DNA from: JAJPKK01 sp963787675
GTDB lineage: Bacteria > Pseudomonadota > Alphaproteobacteria > Rhizobiales > Xanthobacteraceae
Reading direction: 5' to 3'
Assembly: GCA_963787675.1 (NCBI GenBank)
Contig: CAWBDV010000010.1
Location: 744,001-808,000, forward strand
DNA: 64,000 nt
A program made the position numbers and the translations under genes. The notes beneath the pieces are model-generated. The model made no database searches, had not been told where the DNA came from, and saw only the letters and a program-made list of their open reading frames with translations. Of the stretch, positions 42,869-50,808 are shown piece after piece. Position 1 is the first letter of the stretch. Every line of letters starts with the position of its first letter.

Positions 42869-43243
42869 TCAGCCCTCGGCGTAAGCCACGGTGGAGAGCA
42901 GCGCGAAGTCGGCGCGGCGCGAATCCAATCTCGTGTGCTGAACGATGATAGGTACGTCGGATTCGAACACCGAGCTGTAGTCGGTGTCGCGAGGAACCGG
43001 GCGTGGATCGTCGAGATCGTTGAACCGCAAGTGCAGCGTGCGCCGCGCGCCGACTTCGATCCGATAAGGGCCGACCGGCTCACTGTCGGCAAAAAAGATG
43101 GTCAGCGTCACGTTCGCTGGTTGGTCGCCCGCATTGAGGATACAGGCGGTCTCGTGAGAGATCAGCGTGCGGTCCGAAAAGGCGCTTCCCGAGGGAATGT
43201 AACCTTCCGCGATTACCCATCGACGGCGCCCGATTGCATTCAT
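42869..43243 (-). CDS. Sensory rhodopsin transducer (ASRT) family protein
   Basis: A 124-residue protein closely matching the Anabaena sensory rhodopsin transducer family (PF07100) along its length: RRRWVIAEGYIPSG, LISHETACILNAGDQPANV, FADSEPVGPYRIEVGARRTLHLRFNDLDDP, and the C-terminal VPIIVQHTRLDSRRADFALLST. The family forms a small beta-sandwich tetramer that in Anabaena couples to a rhodopsin and can bind DNA. No rhodopsin gene is in the window. Members without rhodopsins have been proposed to bind sugar-like ligands, which would suit its place between otsB and a glucose dehydrogenase; this is inference. Confidence 0.9.
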   Translation of the reverse strand: MNAIGRRRWVIAEGYIPSGSAFSDRTLISHETACILNAGDQPANVTLTIFFADSEPVGPYRIEVGARRTLHLRFNDLDDPRPVPRDTDYSSVFESDVPIIVQHTRLDSRRADFALLSTVAYAEG

Positions 43244-43321
43244 AGATGACCTCGCTGGAAATTCTTTGCCTTGCCTTTAATTCGCCGCGTACTGGGCGGG
43301 TTCCGATGAGAGAGAGAGCAT

Positions 43322-43346
43322 GGAACTTTTCCGCGGCCTGCGCGTA
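43322..43346 (+). promoter_or_regulatory. Possible EcfG-type promoter upstream of glucose dehydrogenase
   Basis: GGAAC (43322-43326), 16 bases, CGTA (43343-43346): one mismatch in the -10 element of the EcfG consensus. It faces the dehydrogenase start at 43439. Weaker than the other three matches. Confidence 0.45.
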
Positions 43347-43438
43347 GCGGTACGGGGCGGCTCGCAATCCGCCAGCGCAAGTCGCGGTGATCGACGCGAA
43401 CTCAGCAGATCTCACCTCGATTCTCGCGAAGGATCATC

Positions 43439-44494
43439 TTGCGCGCCATTACCGTAAAGCCAGGCGAGGAAGGGTCCGTCCGTCTCGAGGATGTCCCTGA
43501 TCCTGCCGTTTCTGACGGGTCGGTTCTGGTGCGTACGCGTGCACTTGGCATTTGCGGCACGGATCGGGAGATCGTTGCAGGCCATTACGGTTGGGCGCCT
43601 GCCGGCGCCACGCGGCTCATTCTCGGACACGAATCGCTCGGCGTCGTCCTCGAGGCGCCAAAGGACAGTGGGCTGACGAAGGGGGATCTCGTCGTCGGCA
43701 TCGTCCGGCGGCCCGATCCGGTGCCGTGTCCGGCTTGCGCTATCGGCAATTGGGACATGTGCCGCAATGGCCGATATACCGAACGCGGCATCAAAGAGCG
43801 GGATGGCTACGGCGCCGAGTTGTTTCGGGTCGAGCCGGAATTCGCTGTGAAACTCAATCGCGATCTCGGCGCGCTTGGCGTGTTGGTCGAGCCAGCAAGT
43901 ATCGTTGCCAAGGCATGGGACCACGTGATGCGAATTGGAGGCCGTGCCGGAGAATGGCAGCCGCGTACGTTGCTTGTGACTGGCGCGGGTCCGGTCGGTC
44001 TTCTGGCCGCGCTTATGGGCCACCAGCAAGGGCTCGATGTGCATGTGTTCGATCGTGCTGAAGACGGTGCCAAACCCGCGCTCGTCCGCAGTCTTGGCGG
44101 CACGTATCACTCCGGTGGGGTCGAAGAAATCGAGGACCTGGCACCCGATATCATCATGGAGTGCACGGGTGCGCCCTCGCTGATCCATCTTCTTCTTGGG
44201 CGCACCGCTGCCACCGGCGTGATGTGCCTTGCCGGCGTATCTAATCCGGGCCGGGCCCTCGCTCTCGACATTGGCCGCTTGAATCGGACGCTGGTGTTGG
44301 ACAACAACGTTGTGTTCGGGTCGGTCAACGCCAACCGACGACATTACGAGATGGCAGCGGCGGCGCTCGGCCGGGCCGATCCGAAATGGCTTGCGGGAAT
44401 GATCACACGGTGCGTGCCGCTCGATCACTGGAGCGAGGCACTGCAGTTTCGACCTGATGACATCAAGGTCGTCATCGATATGGGCCGTGCCTGA
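43439..44494 (+). CDS. Glucose 1-dehydrogenase-like zinc-containing dehydrogenase
   Basis: Medium-chain dehydrogenase of 351 residues with a TTG start (AAGGA 6 bases upstream) giving MRAITVKPGEEGSVRLEDV. The family is the archaeal-type glucose dehydrogenase: ALGICGTDREIVAGHYGWAPAGATRLILGHESLGVVLEAP holds the catalytic zinc ligands, and a partial cysteine lobe CPACAIGNWDMC lies near 98-109. The coenzyme domain has VTGAGPVGLLAALMG near 180. It would oxidise glucose (or another aldose) with NAD(P). It diverges from the ASRT-family gene and lies beside the trehalose operon, so it may process glucose released by GH15. Confidence 0.9.
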   Translation: MRAITVKPGEEGSVRLEDVPDPAVSDGSVLVRTRALGICGTDREIVAGHYGWAPAGATRLILGHESLGVVLEAPKDSGLTKGDLVVGIVRRPDPVPCPACAIGNWDMCRNGRYTERGIKERDGYGAELFRVEPEFAVKLNRDLGALGVLVEPASIVAKAWDHVMRIGGRAGEWQPRTLLVTGAGPVGLLAALMGHQQGLDVHVFDRAEDGAKPALVRSLGGTYHSGGVEEIEDLAPDIIMECTGAPSLIHLLLGRTAATGVMCLAGVSNPGRALALDIGRLNRTLVLDNNVVFGSVNANRRHYEMAAAALGRADPKWLAGMITRCVPLDHWSEALQFRPDDIKVVIDMGRA

Positions 44495-44508
44495 CTGTAC
44501 CATCGCAA

Positions 44509-44539
44509 GCCCGACCAAATCCAACAGGCCCGACCAAAT
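44509..44539. repeat. 12-base direct repeat
   Basis: GCCCGACCAAAT occurs at 44509-44520 and 44528-44539, just past the glucose dehydrogenase stop, in a 285-base gap before the kinase gene. The tandem copy looks like slippage; no function suggested. Confidence 0.5.
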
Positions 44540-44611
44540 TCCAAATTTGACAGGTCCAGCGATTTGCCGCCAAGGCGCCGTTATGTCGTCTGGTTGGCAA
44601 TCATCGGCACG

Positions 44612-44637
44612 GGAACCGAGCGCGCCAACGCGACGTT
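44612..44637 (+). promoter_or_regulatory. EcfG-type general stress promoter upstream of the GAF kinase
   Basis: GGAAC (44612-44616), 17 bases, CGTT (44634-44637): an exact match to the consensus with the longer spacer. The kinase ATG is 143 bases downstream. Confidence 0.65.
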
Positions 44638-44779
44638 GGGGTATTTGACTCAACTGCGACGCAGCCGATTTGGTGTTGTGCGCAAAAATCGCCCGTTTGC
44701 GACCCCGCGGCCTGTTTATGACGCCGTGCCGTCAAGCGCCGAGAAGGCATCTCGGCGACCTTAGCCAACGGATAGCCTG

Positions 44780-45965
44780 ATGAGCGATACCAACGCGCCC
44801 ATGGATGAGCCTGAAGTGCCTATAGCGTTGGCACTGACCCAGCGCATCCGGCAACAGGAAATTCTATCCGAGCTTGGCACGTCCGCACTTCGTGGCGCGA
44901 ATTTTGATCATTTGCTCGACAACGCAGCACGACTGTCAGCTCTGGGAATGCGCGCGCAATTCTCGAAGGTGCTAGAAATCTCCCGGACGAGAACGAACTT
45001 CTGCTCCGGGCCGGCGTCGGCTGGGAGCCTGGAGTCGTTGGGGTGGCCAAAATCGGCGCTGATCTGGCATCGCCGGCGGGATTTGCACTGCGGACCGGCA
45101 AGCCGGTAATCTCGAACAATCTCGAAAATGAAGGAAGGTTCTGGACCCCTGAATTGCTGCTGCGTCACGGCATTCGCCGCGCGATGAACGTAATCCTGGA
45201 AGGCGACGGCAAGCCGTTCGGCGTGCTCGAGGTCGACAGTCGCAACGATGACAAGTTCGTGCAGCAGGATCTCGCCTTTCTGCAAAGCGCCGCAAATATT
45301 CTGGGGCTCGCGATCGAGCGCGAACGTCGCGAGCAGAATCTGAAGGCGGCCCTGGAGCGCCAGGAGATGCTGCTGCACGAAGTCAGCCATCGGGTGAAGA
45401 ACAGCCTCGCGATCGTCGCCAGCATGCTGAAACTTCAATCGACGTCGGTCGGCGATGCCATGCTTGCACGGCATCTTGAAACGCGGCCCGTCGTGTCGCC
45501 GCGGTCGCGACTGCTCACGAGCGCATTCATCGGAACGACGGAAGCGACCGCATCGATCTCGGTGCCTATATCCAAAGCGTCTGCGAGGACCTCGACGCTG
45601 CCCTATTCCATTGCGATATCCGGGTCGATGCCGACGCCGGGATCGATATTTCGACCGACCGCGCTATCGCAATCGCGCTCATCGCCAATGAGCTGATCAC
45701 CAATGCCGTCAAGTACGCCTATGGCGACCGTCCGAGCGGTGATATCTGGGTTCGCCTTGCGAGGGGCGAGGACGGAACCATTGCGCTCTCTGTTCGCGAT
45801 AACGGCCGCGGATTGCCGTCGCATTTCGACCTACTCAGTCCAGCCGGCCTCGGTATGCGCATCGTCAAATCCTTCGCCACGCAGCTGAAGGCGCGGCTCG
45901 ATGTGCGTCGCCTCGACCCCGGCACCGAATTCGTGCTGACGGCCCCTATCGATCCCAATCAATGA
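44780..45965 (+). CDS. GAF domain sensor histidine kinase, HisKA_2 type (two frameshifts)
   Basis: Soluble sensor kinase of about 395 residues once corrected. Residues 1 to about 170 form a GAF domain (ILSELGTSALRGANFDHLLDNAARL, then GVAKIGADLASPAGFALRTGKPVISNNL). The dimerisation/phosphotransfer helix carries QEMLLHEVSHRVKNSLAIVASML, the HisKA_2/HWE-type His. The ATPase domain has LIANELITNAVKYAYGDRP (N box) and VRDNGRGLPSHFDLLSPAGLGMRIVKSF (G boxes). Three frames are used: one base is missing near 44974-44980 (a tyrosine codon before LPDENELLLRAG) and one A near 45479-45481. No membrane segment. HWE/HisKA_2 kinases often feed the PhyR-EcfG stress pathway in this group. Confidence 0.85.
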
Positions 45966-46389
45966 ACGGTAGATAGGGGTCGACTCTCAGAATCAGCTCC
46001 CCATCGCGGTGGCTGCTGCTGATGGCTCGTCGGTAGCCTGCTGATGGCGCCGAACTTCTAGCGGCTCTGATCCCGCCGCCTGAAATAGACCCGACCGGCG
46101 GCCTCTGAAGCCATCGTTAATGAATCGTGAAGAGCGCTGGTCCGATCGTTGTTCCTTCACGCTCGTAATGTCTTCTTAACACTTTCGGCTAAGCTTTGAT
46201 TAATCCTTAAGAATTCCTCTCGATTGATGGGTCGGCGGTGGTTTCTGCCTATGACTTCGGTCCTGACGAGGTTCCTCGACTGTCAACAATTTGGATGGCC
46301 ACCGTCCGGGCGCTGCCATGGTGATGCCGAGATGTTCGCTAGTATCCTGTGGGTGGGCGCGTGATTCGGGTGGGGAGTTCCGAACGCAT
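45966..46389. other. Gene-less stretch downstream of the kinase
   Basis: About 420 bases with no convincing gene. The part 46120-46230 is AT-richer than the surroundings (TTAATCCTTAAGAATTCC at 46199-46216). It should contain the promoter of the exported alpha/beta hydrolase-like gene. An upstream in-frame extension of that gene from 46291 is open but does not look like protein-coding sequence. Confidence 0.55.
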
Positions 46390-47154
46390 ATGAACCGGAG
46401 ACAAGTCATCGGTGGGCTGATGGCCGGCTCCCTGATAGCGCCGACGCGAGCCTTTTCAGCCGATCTCAAGCGGGCGGTGGACTTCAACCCGGCCCTCAAT
46501 CTCACGCCCGGCATCGATTTGTCGCCGTCCATGGGCTTCAAGCCGGTGGCGGAGCCCAATGTTCCGGCCGAGCCTAAAGCTGGCGCCGAACCGAAACAGG
46601 TGGACGCCGGTCCCCCCACCGACATCAAGCCGGAAACGGAGCAACAGCAGACTGGCGACCTTAAGCTCGCGCCAGAGGATAAGCCGAAGATCTACGCTGC
46701 CTTCTTTCTGGGCCAGGGCGGCTACTGGTTCTCATGGGGTGTGCCTTACCTCGCTCGCCGGGCTCTCGACCTTGGTATCCAGGCAGAGGTCTACGCGTAT
46801 TCCGATCTGCAAACGGCCTGGAACCGGATCCGCTGGATGCGGGAGAACGGGCGCAAGATCGTGCTGGTCGGATATTCGCTGGGCAACACCACAGCGACCT
46901 ACCTCCAGAAGCACTTCGAGACCGATCTCCTTTTGGCGATTGCCGAGTCGACGCTCGGACGCAATCATCCGATCGATCGGCAGAACACCAAGCGCTCGGT
47001 TCTGTGGTACGGACCTGATTTCCTGTCGCGCGCGGGCGTGACCGACGGCTTTGATGCCACCCATTACGTTGACACTACGCATCTGCTCATGGACGTGCAT
47101 CCAAACGTCGTCAGCGGGGTGGTCGACGAATTGAAGGAACTCGCCGCCGTCTAA
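46390..47154 (+). CDS. Exported alpha/beta hydrolase-like protein
   Basis: A 254-residue exported protein, started at ATG 46390 because a Tat-like signal follows directly (MNRRQVIGGLMAGSLIAPTRAFSA). Residues 25-95 are a low-complexity proline/glutamate/lysine linker (AEPNVPAEPKAGAEPKQVDAG). The C-terminal domain has alternating strands and helices with KIVLVGYSLGNTTATYL, a G-x-S-x-G nucleophile elbow, and a C-terminal His pair (DTTHLLMDVHPNVVSGVVDEL). This suggests a serine hydrolase anchored or tethered in the periplasm. The substrate is unknown; a long acidic linker suggests cell-wall or surface association. Confidence 0.78.
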   Translation: MNRRQVIGGLMAGSLIAPTRAFSADLKRAVDFNPALNLTPGIDLSPSMGFKPVAEPNVPAEPKAGAEPKQVDAGPPTDIKPETEQQQTGDLKLAPEDKPKIYAAFFLGQGGYWFSWGVPYLARRALDLGIQAEVYAYSDLQTAWNRIRWMRENGRKIVLVGYSLGNTTATYLQKHFETDLLLAIAESTLGRNHPIDRQNTKRSVLWYGPDFLSRAGVTDGFDATHYVDTTHLLMDVHPNVVSGVVDELKELAAV

Positions 47155-47240
47155 TCGAGCCCGATGCGGCGCGCGGCGTGGCCTCGCCACGGCTCCTGAA
47201 TGCCGCCAGGCGTTTTCGCGCCGCGCTACTTCACTCGCCT

Positions 47241-47933
47241 TCACTTCAGTTCGAACTCGATGAGCTCCAGCCGCGCGGTGCCGGTGTTTTTGATCGCGCG
47301 CGTCGTTCCGGCGTCCTGCCAGTAGAACTCGCCGGTGCGCAGGTTCATGCCGCGATCGGGCTCGCCGGCTACAAGCTCGGCAATCTCGCTTCCGTCGAGC
47401 ACGATGCGAATCCCAGGGGCGGACTGAGTGATGGCAGGCGCAGTCTCGCCGGGTTCGAGCACGAGGCGCCATCCGCGAACGCGCTCGTTGTCCATCACCT
47501 GCGTATATCCTTGCACGTTGCGGGTCGACGGCATGAAGCGGCCGGGTTGCGCCGTGTTGAAGAGGAAGGAGACGTTGTGGAACGGCGTCTCGCCCATGTT
47601 CGTGGCTTTGTGGGTGCGCGGCGGCCCCTTGGAATAAGCAGTGAAATTCACGTCGCCGCGCTTGGTTTGCCGCGGCGGCGTCTGCGCCCCGCCCGGAAGC
47701 TGGTTCGCCATGAAGGCGGGTCCGATGTTCACCGACACGCTGTCAGCGGTGTGGGTGTGGAATCCGGTGTTGCGATGAGGCGGCAGATCGATCTTCAACA
47801 TCGTGATCAATTCGTTCTTGAACACGGGCAGATGGAACGGCGCCTTTTCGATCGGCACTGCTTCCTCTTCGGCCAAGGCCGGCGCTAGCAGGCACGCGAG
47901 CCCAAGCATTGACGAGGCGAGAAGATGTTTCAT
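47241..47933 (-). CDS. Exported cupin-fold protein
   Basis: A 230-residue protein with a signal peptide (residues 1-21, ending PALAEE). The body reads like a bicupin: PPHRNTGFHTHTADSVSVNIGPAF near 52-75 provides His ligands of a metal cupin, and GMNLRTGEFYWQDAGTTRAIKNTGTARLELIEFELK forms the second barrel's strands. It is the first minus-strand gene next to the exported paralogue family and 52 bases from the next gene, so it could belong to that operon. Reaction unknown. Confidence 0.82.
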   Translation of the reverse strand: MKHLLASSMLGLACLLAPALAEEEAVPIEKAPFHLPVFKNELITMLKIDLPPHRNTGFHTHTADSVSVNIGPAFMANQLPGGAQTPPRQTKRGDVNFTAYSKGPPRTHKATNMGETPFHNVSFLFNTAQPGRFMPSTRNVQGYTQVMDNERVRGWRLVLEPGETAPAITQSAPGIRIVLDGSEIAELVAGEPDRGMNLRTGEFYWQDAGTTRAIKNTGTARLELIEFELK

Positions 47934-47985
47934 CGATTTCCTCCGACGGTGGGTTCGTTTCCTCGTCGCTGCCGGCTCTGCAGAC

Positions 47986-48882
47986 TCATCGTTCGCCGAG
48001 CTGCGAGCGATGCGTCGGCTTGAAGTAGCGCAGGTCCGGCGGCGGCTGGTCCTTGTGGGCCGGCATCAATAGGCCAGTGGCGCTGAGGAAGTAGTTTTCG
48101 TTGCCGATGGTCACGTGGGAATTGCCTTCGGCACAAATGAATTCATCCCATTGCGGCCGCGGGTCGGGATTGCGAACCAGGTTGCGCGTCACGGTCCAGG
48201 GACGCGTCAGCGCGTTATCGATGACCGTGATCTCATCATGCAGGATGTTGGGGTTCGCCTTGTCGCGCCAGATGCGTTCTTTGAAGATCGACTGGTTGTC
48301 GCGATGGAGCGGTAAGCCAGAGGCGTCGTAATGGCGCGGTCCCTTGAAGCCGCGTGTCTCCAGTTCGAGGGTATCAAAGCGGCCGTCGCCATCGGTATCG
48401 AGCCATTTGCCGATGGAATAGCCGACGAGGGTCGGCACGATGTCGCTTGGCCAGTCACGGCCGTCGGTATAGACGCGGCGGGTGTGCTCGACCCAGTCGA
48501 CCAGGATGTAAGTCGCATCCGGCGTGATGACGAACTCCATCGGGGTAAAGCCGTAGGCAATAAGCGGCATGCCGAAGCCCAGGCATTTCACGCCACGCCA
48601 GTCGAAGAAGCTGCCTTCCTCCTGCGATTTGAGATTGGCTTCGAGGACCGCTTGGTATTCGGGCGTTAGCGGCGCCTGCTGACCTCTTCCCCAAGGCTTG
48701 TTCGGATCGAACGAGGGCTGGCCGGCGACACCGGGCACGCGCTCGCGGAGCCACTGGCCGCGCCAGTCCGGATATTTGCCGTCGTCGGCCGCGATCGCCG
48801 AGGTGGCGAACAACATCGCGAGGGTTGCCGCGTGCGAGACAATTCTGCGTGCAATAGTGCCGACCCGGATGCGATTTGGCAT
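47986..48882 (-). CDS. Exported paralogue family member A (with DxDGDG loop)
   Basis: A 298-residue exported protein started at ATG 48882 (GGGAAG upstream). A signal peptide ends near ATSAIAAD (about residue 31). After YPDWRGQW it has the features shared with its four neighbours: a C-x3-G-x-P segment (CLGFGMPLIAYGF) followed by MEFVITPDATYILVD, then VYTDGRDWP, then GYSIGKWLDTDGDGRFDTLELETRGFKGP, GLPLHRDNQSIFKERI, and ALTRPWTVTRNL. The DTDGDGRFD stretch resembles an EF-hand or dockerin calcium loop. Family unrecognised; no catalytic motif seen. Closest in the window to member B. Confidence 0.8.
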   Translation of the reverse strand: MPNRIRVGTIARRIVSHAATLAMLFATSAIAADDGKYPDWRGQWLRERVPGVAGQPSFDPNKPWGRGQQAPLTPEYQAVLEANLKSQEEGSFFDWRGVKCLGFGMPLIAYGFTPMEFVITPDATYILVDWVEHTRRVYTDGRDWPSDIVPTLVGYSIGKWLDTDGDGRFDTLELETRGFKGPRHYDASGLPLHRDNQSIFKERIWRDKANPNILHDEITVIDNALTRPWTVTRNLVRNPDPRPQWDEFICAEGNSHVTIGNENYFLSATGLLMPAHKDQPPPDLRYFKPTHRSQLGER

Positions 48883-48955
48883 GGTCGTTCTTCCCAGGGA
48901 GCGCGGGCGTCCCGCCCGCTTGGTGGAGGTGCGAGCGGGACGCTCGCGCTCCTTA

Positions 48956-49801
48956 TCATTTTCGTATCGGTGCAAAATAACGCAGGTCCGGCGGCGCCTG
49001 ACCTTTCTTGGTCGGCATCAGATAGCCGTCGCCGCTGATGAAATAAGCCTCGCGCCCGACCACCACGTGGTTGTTGTTTTCGGCACAGTCGTAATCTTCC
49101 CAGAGCACCTTGCGCTCACGTCGATAGGACTTGGTCACGGTCCACGGCCGCGTCAGCGCATGATCGATTGATGTGATCTCGTTGTGCAACGTGTCGGGAT
49201 CGTTGCGGTCGAGATGGATGCGCTCCTTGAGGATGCTCGCGTTGTCGGGATGGAGCGGCAGGCCGCTGTTCTCGTAAGTGCGCGGCCCTTTGAAATTGCG
49301 GGTCTCCACCTCGAGCGTATCGTAATGACCATCGCCATCGGTATCGAGCCAGCGGCCGACGGAATAGCCCATGTAACCCGGCTCTTCGGCGGTCGGAAAA
49401 TCGCGGCCGTCGGTGTAGATGCGGCGCGGCATGAACGCTTCAAAATGCACGTAGGTGACCTTGGGCGTGATCACGAATTCGATCGGGAAGGTCACTGTCA
49501 TCACCCGCGGCATGCCGTTGGTAACGCAGGTCACATGGCCGTCGGTACCCTGACCGCCGGTGGCTTGATCCTTGATGCTTGTCTCAAGAATGGCCTGGAA
49601 CTCGGGTGTGAGCGGTGCCTGCTGGCCGAGGCCGGAGGGCTTGGTCTGATCCCATTGGGCGCCGACCCCACGCGGCCGCTTCCACTGGCCGCTCCAGTCG
49701 GGATACTGCGATTCATCGAACGCTACGGCCTCGGCTACCGTCAGCGTAAGCGCCGCCAGCACGGCCACCGTAACGGCCCTCGCGGGGTTGCGCGCGGCCA
49801 T
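48956..49801 (-). CDS. Exported paralogue family member B (with DxDGDG loop)
   Basis: A 281-residue exported protein; ATG 49801 is preceded by GGGAGGA and followed by a signal peptide (ending AEAVAFDE). It is the closest relative of member A: YPDWSGQW, CVTNGMPRVMTVTF, IEFVITPKVTYVHF, IYTDGRDFPTAEEPGYMGYSVGRWLDTDGDGHYDTLEVETRNFKGP (read in parts), GLPLHPDNASILKERI and ALTRPWTVTKSY. The calcium-loop-like DTDGDGHYD is present. Same strand as A, 73 bases upstream, so the two and the cupin form a probable operon. Function unknown. Confidence 0.8.
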   Translation of the reverse strand: MAARNPARAVTVAVLAALTLTVAEAVAFDESQYPDWSGQWKRPRGVGAQWDQTKPSGLGQQAPLTPEFQAILETSIKDQATGGQGTDGHVTCVTNGMPRVMTVTFPIEFVITPKVTYVHFEAFMPRRIYTDGRDFPTAEEPGYMGYSVGRWLDTDGDGHYDTLEVETRNFKGPRTYENSGLPLHPDNASILKERIHLDRNDPDTLHNEITSIDHALTRPWTVTKSYRRERKVLWEDYDCAENNNHVVVGREAYFISGDGYLMPTKKGQAPPDLRYFAPIRK

Positions 49802-50063
49802 CGTGTCCTCCCTGATGCAATTTGAGGCGCACGATACACCTTTCGCCGCTGTTGGCGGAAGGGGATGGATTATGGGTGCGTCTCGCGCATAGTCCTTCAA
49901 CGTCGATACGGCCGCGGGAATGCAGCGCATTCGAAAGGGCACATCCTCTGGCACATCCTCTGGCTTTTTTCTGCTGCGATGAGATGCTACCATCAGTGGA
50001 AATAAGGGAGCCGACAGTCCGTGTTTGCCACGGCTCGTCGGTCAAAATCGGCGGGAGGAAGCA

Positions 50064-50789
50064 ATGCAGAATAAATGGGTTCGCGTTGGTGCAATCGCCG
50101 TTGTCGCGGCTCCGATGCTTGCGCTGTCAGGCGTCGCCTATGGTGAGGCGCCGGATATTTCGGGCGTTTATTGGGCGACGGAATATCGCGCCAAGATCGA
50201 ACTCGTCGGCGGCGGCGAACTTCCGCTGACGGAGAAGGGCAAGGCCGCCTATGAGAAAAACATGGCGGGCCTCAAGGGCGGCACCCTCATCGATAACGCC
50301 CGCAAATACTGTGTGCCCGACGGCTTGCCGCGCGTACTTGCCAATCCGTACCCGTTCGAAATCATTCAGGCGCCGCCCGGCCAGACCACGATCATTTATG
50401 AGCTCAGCCACCAGATCCGCATCGTCGCCATGGACAAGCCGATGCCGAATGAGGACGAGCTAACCTCGTTCCCGTACTACAACGGGCACTCTGTCGGTCA
50501 TTTCGAGGGCGATACGCTGGTCGTCGAAACGGCTGGCTTCAACGAGAAGACCTTCATCGACGCGACCGGAGCCCCGCATACCGACGAGATGCGCACGGTA
50601 GAACGGATCCGCAAAATCGCACCGGATCAGCTCGAGGACGTCATCACCATTCGCGACCCAGAATATTATTCCCGCGAATGGCAGGCCCGCTTTGTCTACA
50701 AGCTGCGCAACGATGTCCGGCTCGAAGACTATGTCTGCGGCGAGCCGCACCGCGACATTTCCATGGTGAAGGGCGTGCGCCGGCCGTAA
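50064..50789 (+). CDS. Exported paralogue family member C
   Basis: A 241-residue exported protein started at ATG 50064 (GGGAGGA upstream), signal peptide ending near VAYGEAP. It carries the shared skeleton in shorter form: PDISGVYW, KYCVPDGLPRVLANPYPFEIIQAP, GHSVGHFEGDTLVVETAGFNEKTFIDATGAPHTDEMRTVERI, and a C-terminal strand repeat. At the position where A and B have DTDGDGRF it has only EG. It diverges from B and begins the plus-strand half of the family. Function unknown. Confidence 0.8.
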   Translation: MQNKWVRVGAIAVVAAPMLALSGVAYGEAPDISGVYWATEYRAKIELVGGGELPLTEKGKAAYEKNMAGLKGGTLIDNARKYCVPDGLPRVLANPYPFEIIQAPPGQTTIIYELSHQIRIVAMDKPMPNEDELTSFPYYNGHSVGHFEGDTLVVETAGFNEKTFIDATGAPHTDEMRTVERIRKIAPDQLEDVITIRDPEYYSREWQARFVYKLRNDVRLEDYVCGEPHRDISMVKGVRRP

Positions 50790-50808
50790 CGCAGGGCGAC
50801 TTTCGGAC

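Noticed and set aside
43412..44653. Minus-strand open frame of 413 codons
   Set aside because: Antisense to the glucose dehydrogenase, whose motifs are clear.
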